From the NCBI RefSeq assembly GCF_002257695.2, contig NZ_CP155571.1: DNA of 64,000 nucleotides; one strand, written 5' to 3'. The DNA comes from Sporomusa acidovorans (lineage in GTDB: Bacteria > Bacillota > Negativicutes > Sporomusales > Sporomusaceae). The notes under the pieces were generated by a model that worked only from the letters and a program-made list of their open reading frames with translations, did no database searches and had not been told where the DNA came from. The translations under genes were made by a program, and so were the position numbers. Positions 51,679-60,331 of the stretch are shown here, piece by piece (positions within the stretch are counted from its first letter, which is position 1; the number at the start of each line of letters is the position of its first letter).

Positions 51679-51763
51679 GAGATTGCCGCATCGTAGCGCT
51701 ATATCGCAATAATGCCGGCAGGTTGCTGCCTTACCATTATTGCGAGCACCGTGCGGCAATCTC
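51679..51763 (-). repeat. 85-base interrupted palindrome after the lpxL-like gene
   Basis: GAGATTGCCGCA (51679-51690) pairs with TGCGGCAATCTC (51752-51763), and inside CGCAATAATG (51705-51714) pairs with CATTATTGCG (51735-51744). On the minus strand TCTTTATCTTTTTAAT follows. It could be a REP/MITE-like element or a terminator of the acyltransferase gene whose stop is at 51781. Confidence 0.6.
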
Positions 51764-51780
51764 GCTTGGTTTAGCCTTGT

Positions 51781-52653
51781 TCAGTCTTTTGTTTTAGGCG
51801 GGGGAGTTTTCCAGCGGTTATGCAGCCAGAACCACTCCCGGGGATGCTGTCTGATATGCTGTTCAATAATATGCGTCAGATACTGGGTTGTTTTCCGGAT
51901 ATCTTCCGTACGATCTGCTGTTTTGGTAACCATAACAGGCGGATGAAGGATGGCCGTATGCGTGCCATCCGGGTTCTCGGTGATAAAAGCCGGCACAATG
52001 GGTGCATTGTTCAGTCTGGCCAGCGCGGCAGCGCCTTGCGGTGTGGAAGCCAGCCGGCCAAAGAACTCCACAAACACACCATCGCGATGGTTGTCCTGAT
52101 CCATTAACAGACCGATAATTTTTCCTGCCGCAAGCAGTTTGACCATTTCCCGTACACCCTGCTTGTAGGTGACGTGCATGCCGGCTTTTGTGCGGTATTC
52201 ATTAATAAAGGCATCCATGGCGGCATTCGTTTGACGCTGAACGACCGCCACCAAGGGAAATCCGTGCATCGCCAGCGCCGCCCCCAATAGCTCCCAATTG
52301 CCGCTGTGGGCCGTAGCCAGTACGGCTCCCCGCCCCATGCGCAGGGCAGCTTCGAGGTGTTCGCCGCCGGTAAGGGCAACATACTCATGAATGTTTTCCC
52401 GCTTAAGTCTGGGCATATGGAGAACTTCCATAAACATCGGACCAAAACGGACCCCGCTGGCTTTGGCAATAGCCGCGGCCTGTTCATAGGAAACGCCGAG
52501 GGAACAGCTAATGTTCTCAACAGCCATCTGCCGGCGTTTTGCCGGTACCAGCGGCCAACAAATTCTACCGATGACAATACCGATAGTATGCCGTATTGTT
52601 AGCGGCAGCCTGCACACTAACCTACTTAATGCTTTTACTAAGTAGTACAGCAT
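51781..52653 (-). CDS. LpxL/HtrB-like lipid A acyltransferase (copy B)
   Basis: A 290-residue paralogue of the gene at 35284-36165. It has the catalytic HSGNWELLGAALAMHGFP motif, VVQRQTNAAMD, LLMDQDNHRDG and EFFGRLASTPQGAAAL. The N-terminal hydrophobic segment and length fit Kdo-lipid A acyltransferases. Two copies suggest two secondary acyl chains, or one acting on another lipid. It is co-oriented with the YjbH-like gene upstream (14-base gap), and AAGGGGGGAG precedes the ATG. Which position it acylates is unknown. Confidence 0.9.
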   Translation of the reverse strand: MLYYLVKALSRLVCRLPLTIRHTIGIVIGRICWPLVPAKRRQMAVENISCSLGVSYEQAAAIAKASGVRFGPMFMEVLHMPRLKRENIHEYVALTGGEHLEAALRMGRGAVLATAHSGNWELLGAALAMHGFPLVAVVQRQTNAAMDAFINEYRTKAGMHVTYKQGVREMVKLLAAGKIIGLLMDQDNHRDGVFVEFFGRLASTPQGAAALARLNNAPIVPAFITENPDGTHTAILHPPVMVTKTADRTEDIRKTTQYLTHIIEQHIRQHPREWFWLHNRWKTPPPKTKD

Positions 52654-52667
52654 TTGCTCTCCCCCCT

Positions 52668-53300
52668 TTAGTAGGTAAAGCTAGCTCCAAAATAAGTTTG
52701 ATGATCACGACGGCCTACATCCATTTTGAGACCGGGTACAACCGCCAGGCGGGCACCATAATTCATCGTATGGCCATCCCATTCGGCAATGAGCGTTGTC
52801 GCCGGAAAAACATTATTGCCGGTAAGAATACCGACCGGATTAATCGTTTTTTCCAAAGTGGCAAATACACCGTCATACCGGCCGTTACCAACACCGGCAT
52901 GAATACGGAAGCCGAAAGGCAGCGCCTTGCTGGCAGCCACATAGGCTGTACGCTTGTCTACGTTGGCTATATCCTCAACCCCAACAGCAATGCCGGGAGT
53001 TAAGACCGTTTCCGGCAGCAGGCCGTATTTAGCGTTAACGTACGTGTGATTCTCCTGACTGGAATCACTATCATAGCGAAAGCCGGCAGCGCCAACCTCC
53101 AGTTTGCCGGTTACATTCATGGTAAATGAGCCAACACCGCCATCTTTTAGATGATAGTATCCCAAAGAGAATTGCCCTTCTTGCAGAACATCAGCCGAAG
53201 GAGTATTAATCAGTCCTGTTGAGCCATTCACAGAAGGTGCCGCATAGGCCGGTGCCGCCATCAACAACAATGTTATAGCTGCCAAAATTGTTTTTTTCAT
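52668..53300 (-). CDS. YjbH-like outer membrane protein
   Basis: A 210-residue exported protein: signal peptide ending APAYAAPS, then GSTGLINTPSADVLQEGQFSLGYY, close to the N-terminus of YjbH-domain proteins linked to exopolysaccharide export. The rest is alternating beta strands ending in GASFTY, as in a small barrel (about 8-10 strands). E. coli YjbH is about 700 residues, so only part of that protein is matched. It sits between lpxD and the acyltransferase. GAGGAG precedes the ATG. Function unproven. Confidence 0.7.
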   Translation of the reverse strand: MKKTILAAITLLLMAAPAYAAPSVNGSTGLINTPSADVLQEGQFSLGYYHLKDGGVGSFTMNVTGKLEVGAAGFRYDSDSSQENHTYVNAKYGLLPETVLTPGIAVGVEDIANVDKRTAYVAASKALPFGFRIHAGVGNGRYDGVFATLEKTINPVGILTGNNVFPATTLIAEWDGHTMNYGARLAVVPGLKMDVGRRDHQTYFGASFTY

Positions 53301-53408
53301 GATGAATTCTCCTCATTTTTCATGTAGTTTGTGGTACGAATTTATATCTATTCCGCTATAAGGCGACAAAATCCTGCTTTGCAGGCCACGTAATTTTTGG
53401 AATAGAAA

Positions 53409-53432
53409 GGAGACGGTTGCGTAACCGTCCCC
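53409..53432 (-). terminator. Hairpin after lpxD (possible weak terminator)
   Basis: GGGGACGGTT-ACGC-AACCGTCTCC on the minus strand (10 bp, one mismatch), then TTTCTATTCC. It also carries the dispersed GGGACGGTT motif. Confidence 0.5.
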
Positions 53433-53453
53433 TGATTGTAGTGCTCTTCCCTT

Positions 53454-54473
53454 TTATTTACCCTCTAGTTCCGACAACCGCCGTTCCAGGCTGCGAATTT
53501 TTTTGATGAGTTCGGGCAAACGGCCAATCGCGGCTTCGGAGCGCAGCCATTCAAGGTGCGGCCGGGCAGGAAAGCCGGCATAGAATGAATTTGCCGGAAC
53601 GTTATTAATCGGTGCGGTCCTGGCGGCAAATACACAATTGTCGCCAATGGTAATATGCCCGGCACTGCCGGACTGTCCTGCAAATGTAACATTATTGCCG
53701 ATTTTGGCACTGCCGGCAATGCCTGTTTGGGCCACAAAATAACAGTTTTCACCAACAACTACATTATGGGCCAGGTGCACCAAATTATCAATCTTAGTGC
53801 CCCGCTTTACGATCGTACTGCCGGTTGTAGCCCTGTCCAGGCAGGAATTGGCACCAATTTCGACATCGTCTTCGACAATGACATTGCCAACCTGCGGTAC
53901 TTTTTCGTGTCTGCCATCAATCGTAACAAAGCCAAAACCGTCACTACCGATAACAGCACCGCTGTGGACAATAACCCGGTTGCCCAGATGGCAGTTCTCA
54001 CGGATCGTAACATTGGGATATAGTAAGGCATCGTCACCGACAGTTGCTTTCTGACCAATATAGGTATGCGGATAAATAATGGTATTATTGCCGATTTGCG
54101 CATGATCGTCAATAACCGCGTGGGCCATAATGGTTACATTTGTTCCCAGCTTTACCTGACTGCCGATAACCGCAGCCGGATGAACACCCGGGTTGATTGC
54201 TAATTTAGGCGTAAATAAGGTCAGCAACGTGGTAAAGGCCACCCGGGGATTAGTGACCCGGATAGCCGCTTTGGGAAAATCTTCAATTGTATCAGGAATG
54301 ATTACCGCTGCGGCAGCACATTTGGCGGCCTTTTCAAGATGCGGCGGTACAGCGAAGGTAATATCGCCGGCAGTGGCATCATCAATATTTGTTATGCCGG
54401 TAATTTCTTGAGCGGCATCCCCCATCACTGTACCGTTAACGATGGCGGCAATTTCAGCTAATGTCTTTTTCAC
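53454..54473 (-). CDS. lpxD: UDP-3-O-acylglucosamine N-acyltransferase
   Basis: 339 residues: an N-terminal uridine-binding domain (AEIAAIVNGTVMGDAAQEITG), a left-handed beta-helix (about 105-300) with the catalytic His in LVHLAHNVVVGENC, and a C-terminal helix with a coiled-coil tail (LIKKIRSLERRLSELEGK). It adds the second acyl chain to the lipid A precursor, using 3-hydroxyacyl-ACP. The start is GTG at 54473 behind GGAGG, 13 bases after an OmpH-like gene, as in E. coli where skp precedes lpxD. Confidence 0.96.
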   Translation of the reverse strand: MKKTLAEIAAIVNGTVMGDAAQEITGITNIDDATAGDITFAVPPHLEKAAKCAAAAVIIPDTIEDFPKAAIRVTNPRVAFTTLLTLFTPKLAINPGVHPAAVIGSQVKLGTNVTIMAHAVIDDHAQIGNNTIIYPHTYIGQKATVGDDALLYPNVTIRENCHLGNRVIVHSGAVIGSDGFGFVTIDGRHEKVPQVGNVIVEDDVEIGANSCLDRATTGSTIVKRGTKIDNLVHLAHNVVVGENCYFVAQTGIAGSAKIGNNVTFAGQSGSAGHITIGDNCVFAARTAPINNVPANSFYAGFPARPHLEWLRSEAAIGRLPELIKKIRSLERRLSELEGK

Positions 54474-54486
54474 TGGTTGCCTCCAC

Positions 54487-54906
54487 TTATTGCATTTTTT
54501 GAATTACAGCATCTGTTACATCGGTGCCGCCGCTTGCTACGCTGTTTTTATACAGTACAACCCCAAGTTTTTTCTCTTTGCTTACCTCTTCAATGGCTTG
54601 TTTAATATTGGCGTCAATTTGCGACTCCAAATCCTGTTTGGTCTTTAAGAAATCGCCATAGGCGGCTTCCTGACGCTTTTGAAACTCTTCCTGGCTGATG
54701 TTGGGCTTATCTTTTTCTAACTGATCACTTAACTCTTTGCCTTTAGCGTTTAACTGATCCTGAAATTGCTTTATTTTGGGACTGTCAGACATGACTTTGT
54801 TCACATCCAACACACCGATTGTCGCCTGACTGCTGCAGCCTGCAAGGGCCAGCCCGGCAATGAAAATGAGTACTAAAACCAAGGACATTCTCACTTGTCT
54901 ATTCAT
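54487..54906 (-). CDS. OmpH/Skp-like lipoprotein (139 residues)
   Basis: A small Skp-family protein with a lipobox (LALAGC at residue about 24), so it is likely a lipoprotein; classical Skp is soluble. The body is IGVLDVNKVMSDSPKIKQFQ, a coiled-coil hairpin (about 45-105) rich in Lys/Glu/Gln, and a closing strand LGVVLYKNSVASGGTDVTD. Skp chaperones unfolded outer membrane proteins on the way to BamA. It is the third of three such genes. AGGAGG precedes the ATG. Confidence 0.88.
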   Translation of the reverse strand: MNRQVRMSLVLVLIFIAGLALAGCSSQATIGVLDVNKVMSDSPKIKQFQDQLNAKGKELSDQLEKDKPNISQEEFQKRQEAAYGDFLKTKQDLESQIDANIKQAIEEVSKEKKLGVVLYKNSVASGGTDVTDAVIQKMQ

Positions 54907-54986
54907 CTAAATCCTCCTTTGATCCCGTGTCGCTAAGCTACAAGCGAAGGGTATCACGTACCGTACTTATAGTATATGCAAACCAT

Positions 54987-55949
54987 TTATTTATTAAACG
55001 CAGCAATCACCTCAGCCGTAATATCAACAGCCGTAACGTTGACCTGATAGCCTGTCAATACGACATCAAGCCGATGTTCTATGGCTACCTTTGCGGCTTT
55101 ATCACGAATATCATTTACGATATATTCTTCCAGCGCATTGATTTCCTGCTGTTTCCTGTCAAATTGCTGCTTTAGTTCTACAGCAGCCGCATTGTCGGTT
55201 GAGGAATTGATTGTCGGGGGTATTGGGGCCGACATCGCATTAGTCTGAGCCGCTGTTTTCGCTTTTAGTTCCGCATTTAGCTGCTTGGCATAGGCGGCAA
55301 GCTGTTGTTCCGTAGCCGCTTTTTCAGGGGCCATGGCGGCTTCTAAGCTTTGACCCAATTCTTTTTCTTTTGCCGCCAATTTGCCGGCTTGCTCTGCTTT
55401 CAAATCATCCATAGCTTTTTTTATGTCAGCCGTTTGCTTTTCATCCAGTTTGATCGTTTGTAATTTTAGTTGATAACTAAAGAGCTGCGGCTGATATTCT
55501 TTTTCCACTTCCTGGGCATAGGCCTGATACTCGGCATTCAGTGTAGCCCGGGCTTTATCAGCCTTTTCGGCAAGCTGATCCGCCAGTTCCCGCTGCTTTG
55601 CCACCATTTTCGCATTGAATTCCTGTTCGGCCGTTGCCTGCAGTCCGGCGGCCGCTTTATTAGGCAAATCCATGGCCGGCGACGTTTCCTGGGCATCAGC
55701 GGCCGCTACCGCCTGCCCGGCTAACTGTTGCCGCAAGGTGGCAGCTTGCTGTTTGAGTTTTTGCCACTCTTGAAATTTCGGATGGGCGCTAATAGCCTTA
55801 TCCATATTGATTACCCCGACCTGCGGCATTTCAGGGGGTTTGGTTTCAGGCGGCGTAGAACGGGAGCAACCGGTGACAAGAATGGTGCTAAGGGCCAGGA
55901 TAACCAGAAACCGCGTTGGTGTTATTCGCATTTCGGTTATAAACACCAA
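54987..55949 (-). CDS. Large OmpH/Skp-like lipoprotein (320 residues)
   Basis: A Skp-family relative about twice the usual size. A lipobox (ILVTGC) lies near residue 28, then VGVINMDKAISAHPKFQEWQ (Skp opening), a very long Ala/Gln/Lys/Glu coiled coil (about 60-260) and the closing VVLTGYQVNVTAVDITAEVI strand. The length could give long arms able to hold larger barrel proteins such as BamA or TamB substrates (inferred). The start is GTG at 55949 with AGAGG upstream; an in-frame ATG at 55931 is possible. Confidence 0.82.
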   Translation of the reverse strand: MVFITEMRITPTRFLVILALSTILVTGCSRSTPPETKPPEMPQVGVINMDKAISAHPKFQEWQKLKQQAATLRQQLAGQAVAAADAQETSPAMDLPNKAAAGLQATAEQEFNAKMVAKQRELADQLAEKADKARATLNAEYQAYAQEVEKEYQPQLFSYQLKLQTIKLDEKQTADIKKAMDDLKAEQAGKLAAKEKELGQSLEAAMAPEKAATEQQLAAYAKQLNAELKAKTAAQTNAMSAPIPPTINSSTDNAAAVELKQQFDRKQQEINALEEYIVNDIRDKAAKVAIEHRLDVVLTGYQVNVTAVDITAEVIAAFNK

Positions 55950-55997
55950 ATCACCCTCTCTAGTGTTAGGTTACCGATAACTTTATGGTAAGGTTGA

Positions 55998-56026
55998 AGC
56001 CGAGCACAGACTAAATCGGCTCGGCT
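55998..56026 (-). repeat. Intercistronic hairpin between two OmpH-like genes
   Basis: AGCCGAGC and GCTCGGCT form a perfect 8-bp stem with a 13-base loop. No T-run follows on the minus strand, so it may slow decay or attenuate rather than terminate. Confidence 0.5.
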
Positions 56027-56048
56027 CCATTAGACCGGATATTTTATC

Positions 56049-56519
56049 TTATTTGCCGGTTAATTTTTTCAGTACTTCATCAGTCAAGTCCTGACCGCCA
56101 TAAACCACATTGCTGGTATCAAATACAACCGAAATGCCTTTGGCATCAGCTACACTCTTGATGGCAGCATCCACTTTATCCTGAATGGGAGCAAACAACT
56201 CCTGACGCTTCAGTTCCAGACGCTGCATGGTTTGTTGGTAATAATCCTGTTTTTCTTTATCCGCCATATTAGCCGACTTGGAATCAAAATCAGCCTTGGC
56301 CTGACTAACTTCCGCCTTCATGGTTTCTTCGGCTTTAGCCAAATCGGGATGTTGTTGAATCAGCAGTTCTCTGTTTACTTTGCCAATATTTGATGAAGCC
56401 CCGGCGTTAGCGGCATGACCAATACTGCTTTGTGAAATCGCTAAACCAAAGACACCCAGCAAGAATATTCCTGCTACTGCTATTGCTGTAATTTTAGCAA
56501 ATTTTTTGTCTTTAAACAC
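56049..56519 (-). CDS. OmpH/Skp-like periplasmic chaperone (156 residues)
   Basis: An N-terminal membrane segment/signal (ITAIAVAGIFLLGVFGLAI) is followed by IGKVNRELLIQQHPDLAKAE, a coiled-coil hairpin and the closing strand GISVVFDTSNVVYGGQDLTD. It lacks a lipobox, in contrast to the next two copies, so it is either secreted or anchored by its signal. The GTG at 56519 is chosen because GAAGGG lies 5 bases upstream; a long frame to 56690 would overlap the upstream gene and has no signal at its start. It follows the unknown outer membrane gene. Confidence 0.85.
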   Translation of the reverse strand: MFKDKKFAKITAIAVAGIFLLGVFGLAISQSSIGHAANAGASSNIGKVNRELLIQQHPDLAKAEETMKAEVSQAKADFDSKSANMADKEKQDYYQQTMQRLELKRQELFAPIQDKVDAAIKSVADAKGISVVFDTSNVVYGGQDLTDEVLKKLTGK

Positions 56520-56631
56520 CTTTACCCTTCTTTCTGCCAAACGGCAATAAATTTTCTCTCTCCATCTACCAATTATAACAGCCAGTCTGCTATTGGGCAA
56601 GTGAGAGTATTGTAATGGTCCACCAACTTTG

Positions 56632-57924
56632 TTACAGATTGGCCACCAGCCTGAGCCAATTTTCCTTTTCGGTAACAATATACTCGGCACTCAAAAAATC
56701 ATGCATTTTATACCGAAGCCCAAATTCATAGTAATCGTTTTTCGGCGTATCCTCCAGCCGCAGCATCCAGTTGGTGCCAAAATAATGATTGACCCACAGG
56801 ATGCTTTCCCGTTCGGAGATATTGTAGCGCAAACCGCCCGTCGTATTGTTGTTAAATTTATGGCCCCAGCCGGGTTCAAACTCCCAATCCAGATTATTAG
56901 GAATAAACTTAATTTCGAGGAATGCTTCGTCCTGCTTGCCTGTGAATTTGCCAACATGCAGTTTAGCTGACGTATTATCCTCCTGTCGGCCCATATCAAG
57001 GTTTCCCTCCAGCATAAGCCGGTACTTGGTTGTTTCGGCATTCAGAGTGATATCGGTGTCCGTTCCGGGGTTGATGACAGGAGTAAGGGTAATTCCATAT
57101 CTTTTAACCAGCGGATGTTTAGCCGCTGTCGTTTGCAACTTGTCCATAAAATAATCCTTATGCCGTTCAACAAAAGCTACCGGCAGCCCGCGCAGCATAT
57201 TGGCTGCCTCGGCAATCGCCGGTCTGGCATCGGCCAGCAGGATATTAGGAATGGTCCGGGACCTGAGGGAAAGCTGCACATTGTTAATGATCGGTCCTGC
57301 GGGACTTAGTGAAAGTTTCACAATCGTCTGCTGCCCGGCTGTAATTTCAAGATTACTGCGAAATTCCGGCAATTCGGCGGCAAGCAATTCACGAATGACA
57401 TTTTTCGAGATGCCACCGGCCCATTCTACCGAATCCACCGGCAAACCAATCAACACATTAGCAACCTGATCTTCCAGTTTTCCCATGTCATTTTTTATTA
57501 GCTTCAAAACCTCCGGGGACAAACTGCCGCAATCGACTTCCAGCGAAACATCACGGACGACATCGCCCCAGGGCTTCACCACCACTAGGATACCAGTGCT
57601 GGCGCCCGGAGTTAAATGAACTTGTTCAACCGTATAGCCGACAAGTACTCTGTTAAAGATATCCCCGATCAGGTTTTCATATTTAGCCTGATTGGTTTCC
57701 ACATCACTAATGGTGCGTCCTACCAGCATCTGTTCGCCGACAGTCATAATACTTGTATTCATTCGCCTGGCAATCCTGGCAGGCGGTGGTTCAACAGCTG
57801 AAACAGTTACCTCAATGCTATCGACCGTATCGGCCGCGGCTAAGCCTGTCCCCGGCCAGATGCCCAGCAGTAAAGTAGTTATGCCAAGAGTCAGCATTAT
57901 CCGAGACAGATATTTTGCGCTAAT
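56632..57924 (-). CDS. Outer membrane protein of unknown family, probable ATT start
   Basis: About 430 residues with a signal peptide and a body of alternating strands, including small POTRA-like units (GRTISDVETNQAKYENLIGD). The C-terminal third looks like a beta-barrel (YYEFGLRYKMHDFLSAEYIV) ending in WLRLVANL. I do not recognise it. It lies between bamA and ompH genes, which suggests outer membrane assembly. The first ATG (57897) has no binding site and no positive residue ahead of the hydrophobic core. The ATT at 57924 lies 7 bases after GGGGG and gives MSAKYLSRIMLTLG-type charge, so it is preferred here. Confidence 0.65.
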   Translation of the reverse strand: MSAKYLSRIMLTLGITTLLLGIWPGTGLAAADTVDSIEVTVSAVEPPPARIARRMNTSIMTVGEQMLVGRTISDVETNQAKYENLIGDIFNRVLVGYTVEQVHLTPGASTGILVVVKPWGDVVRDVSLEVDCGSLSPEVLKLIKNDMGKLEDQVANVLIGLPVDSVEWAGGISKNVIRELLAAELPEFRSNLEITAGQQTIVKLSLSPAGPIINNVQLSLRSRTIPNILLADARPAIAEAANMLRGLPVAFVERHKDYFMDKLQTTAAKHPLVKRYGITLTPVINPGTDTDITLNAETTKYRLMLEGNLDMGRQEDNTSAKLHVGKFTGKQDEAFLEIKFIPNNLDWEFEPGWGHKFNNNTTGGLRYNISERESILWVNHYFGTNWMLRLEDTPKNDYYEFGLRYKMHDFLSAEYIVTEKENWLRLVANL

Positions 57925-57943
57925 AACAGCACCCCCTTTAGTA

Positions 57944-57972
57944 AATGAGTCAGGCCATCGGCCTGACTCATT
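57944..57972 (-). repeat. Perfect 13-bp hairpin after bamA
   Basis: AATGAGTCAGGCC and GGCCTGACTCATT flank a 3-base loop. On the minus strand TTTACTAAAG follows, too poor in T for a clear terminator. It may attenuate between bamA and the next gene or stabilise the bamA mRNA. Confidence 0.6.
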
Positions 57973-57984
57973 AGCTAAAATTTG

Positions 57985-59709
57985 TTAGAACTGGCCACCA
58001 AAGCTAAAGTGCGTACGGCCGCCTTCGCTGCCTTTCGCAAAGTCGATACGGATTGGGCCAATTGGCGTTGACATACGAATACCGACACCAACACTGGTTT
58101 TAAGGTCATTAAGCTTGTACCCTTCGTCCTTCCAGGCATTACCGAAATCAGTGAATAGCACACCCTGGATTTTGCTAACAACCGGGAAGCGGTATTCAAC
58201 AGAACCGGCAATCATTTTGTCGCCTTTGTACTGGTCGTCCTCATAGCCGCGGAGTGTGTCGGATCCACCGACTTCAAACCGGTTGGAATCCGAGATATGG
58301 CCACTGGCATAACCGACCGTCATCCGGGTGGCAATAACATGGTTATCATCGATTTTAAAATATTTACGCCCCTCGGCCGTATATTTGTTGAAACTAAAGT
58401 CACCGCCCAAAGCCTTGCCGGCAAATTCAGCCGACAGGGAATAACGGGCTCCCTCGGTTGGCGCAAATACGTTATCACGGGAATCAAACACGCGCATTAA
58501 CGTAATGCTGCGAGTCAGACCAAAGTTATCTTTGAGATATTGTGGGTCTTTAGAATAATCTTCTCCACTTTTCCATTCGTCATATGTGTCTCTACGGTTT
58601 TTAAAGGTGATATAATTCTGGATATATTCACCTGATGGACGACCTAAAGTAATATCAACACCTTTACGATTTTTGTCGTAGGTTGCCTTCTCATCGTCGG
58701 TGCCATCCTTGTAATCGGTATACTCATTGGTCAAGTCGTATACGCTAAAGCTCAGCGAGGTTTGCTTGCTGTCAAGCCAGGGGCGGGTGAAGCTAACTTC
58801 ATAGTTCCGGTCGCTGGCGCCGCCAAATTCCCAGTGAAACTTGACTTTGTCGCCGCTGCCTCTGAAGTTGTTGTCACCTACTTCAATGATACCCACCATA
58901 CCATCGGCTTTACTATAACCGCCGCCGATGGAGAAGGTGCCGGTCTTTTGTTCAACAACATCAGCTTCCAGGACAACCGCATTGGGTTCTTTACCTGGAT
59001 TCAGTTTCATATTGACATCTTCAAAGTAACCAAGGTTGTACACTTTCTGCATACTCCTGCGGGCATCCTTGGCATTAAACGGTTCTCCCGGTTTTACTTT
59101 CATTTCCCGGGTAATTACATTTTCCTTGGTTTTTTCGTTGCCTTTGATAACAATGCCTTCGAGAACACCCTCATTAATGGTTAATGTGAGTACTCCTCCC
59201 GGGCTCATCGCCACGTCACTTACCTTTGCCAGGATATATCCCTGATCATGGTAATATTGTTCAATGGCCCGCACGTTGGTATTAAGGGTTCTGGTGTTCA
59301 GGATACCATCTTTACTTGTTGTCACAAGTTCTTTAATTTTATCTGCAGACACTTTGGTATTGCCTTTGACAACAATGTCGGTTAAAGCGGGATTTTCCAT
59401 AACGGTGTATACTACCTTAACGCCTTCCGGCACTTCCGTGAAGTTGGCCACAACGTCGAAAAAGTAGCCTAAATCATAGATAGCCTGCATATCTTGCTTG
59501 ACTTTGTCAGCGGTCAAGGTGTCACCGGGCTGGATTTTGATCACACCGCGAATCGTGCTTTCGGCAACTTTATTCATGCCGGTAACGGTGATGGCAGTAG
59601 CCGTCTTGCCTTCAATCTCTGCGGCATAGGCCGGCAGGATTAACGTTACGGCCATACTTACTACCAATGCGGCAATAACAAGAATCTTGCAGCGTAGATC
59701 GGTCTTCAT
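57985..59709 (-). CDS. bamA: Outer membrane protein assembly factor BamA
   Basis: A 574-residue Omp85 protein: signal peptide (to YAAEIE), then three POTRA domains (about 35-110, 110-185, 185-262; YDLGYFFDVVANFTEVPEGV and YNLGYFEDVNMKLNPG are typical ends). A 16-strand barrel follows, with the FTRPWLDSK loop and GGSDTLRGYEDDQ near the lid-loop motif, ending HFSFGGQF. E. coli BamA has five POTRA domains; three is shorter. It folds barrel proteins into the outer membrane with the OmpH chaperones. AGGAGG precedes the ATG. Confidence 0.95.
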   Translation of the reverse strand: MKTDLRCKILVIAALVVSMAVTLILPAYAAEIEGKTATAITVTGMNKVAESTIRGVIKIQPGDTLTADKVKQDMQAIYDLGYFFDVVANFTEVPEGVKVVYTVMENPALTDIVVKGNTKVSADKIKELVTTSKDGILNTRTLNTNVRAIEQYYHDQGYILAKVSDVAMSPGGVLTLTINEGVLEGIVIKGNEKTKENVITREMKVKPGEPFNAKDARRSMQKVYNLGYFEDVNMKLNPGKEPNAVVLEADVVEQKTGTFSIGGGYSKADGMVGIIEVGDNNFRGSGDKVKFHWEFGGASDRNYEVSFTRPWLDSKQTSLSFSVYDLTNEYTDYKDGTDDEKATYDKNRKGVDITLGRPSGEYIQNYITFKNRRDTYDEWKSGEDYSKDPQYLKDNFGLTRSITLMRVFDSRDNVFAPTEGARYSLSAEFAGKALGGDFSFNKYTAEGRKYFKIDDNHVIATRMTVGYASGHISDSNRFEVGGSDTLRGYEDDQYKGDKMIAGSVEYRFPVVSKIQGVLFTDFGNAWKDEGYKLNDLKTSVGVGIRMSTPIGPIRIDFAKGSEGGRTHFSFGGQF

Positions 59710-59728
59710 TCATTACCTCCTTATTGAC

Positions 59729-60331
59729 TTACTGTTGACCTCGTAACGACTGTCCCGCTGTACGAATCAGCTTGTTAATCTCATCCGTTGTCAGCGGAGC
59801 TTCCTTACTATGGTCGGCACTAGAAGTAGCAGCGGATTTTTTTTGTTCTGTCGACTCTGAACTCTCACTAGCCTGCACAGTCTGCTTATAACCGGCAGAT
59901 TGTGACTGGACCGGTGAAGGCTGAACAGTCGCCGTTGCCGGTGGCGACGGCGGGGGGCTATCGGGAGTAGTTATATTTTTAAGAGCAGGCGAAACCGGCA
60001 CAGAACTTGTTTCCCCGGCCGGAGCCATCTGATCCCCGGATACCGGCTGAACATGAGGACGGTTAATCCCCCACCAGTAACTAACACCTACGCCGCAGAC
60101 AGCCACGGTTACTGCCAATCCCAAAGCCAGACCATGCCGCAAGATCGGGTACTTAAAGCGCCACTGCCGGGAACGGTGAACTTCCCGGGCGTGAGTGAGT
60201 TCCGCCTGAGCTAAAAACAAATTGAGCTCGCCGCGAATGTCCTTGTCTTTGTTAAAAGCATGCTCAGCCTCGGAAAGCCATTGCTGCGCTGAGTTTAAAT
60301 GCCTGTTAACATTTTGTTTGCAATCCGCCAC
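59729..60331 (-). CDS. Single-pass membrane protein, possible anti-sigma factor
   Basis: A 200-residue protein I do not recognise. Residues 1-75 are charged and helical (LNSAQQWLSEAEHAFNKDKD), then RFKYPILRHGLALGLAVTVA starts one membrane helix (about 76-98). A Pro/Ser/Thr/Gln-rich outer tail and a short conserved end (LTTDEINKLIRTAGQSLRGQ) follow. This cytoplasmic-helix, single-TM, exposed-tail layout is that of many anti-sigma factors. The sigma factor gene lies just upstream and bamA just downstream. The GTG at 60331 has GGGGTGG upstream. The regulatory role is inferred and unproven. Confidence 0.7.
   Translation of the reverse strand: MADCKQNVNRHLNSAQQWLSEAEHAFNKDKDIRGELNLFLAQAELTHAREVHRSRQWRFKYPILRHGLALGLAVTVAVCGVGVSYWWGINRPHVQPVSGDQMAPAGETSSVPVSPALKNITTPDSPPPSPPATATVQPSPVQSQSAGYKQTVQASESSESTEQKKSAATSSADHSKEAPLTTDEINKLIRTAGQSLRGQQ

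Noticed and set aside
56464..56475. CAGGAATAT motif inside the ompH gene
   Set aside because: It encodes part of the signal peptide (AGIF) and is likely chance; kept only as a caution for the intergenic motif.
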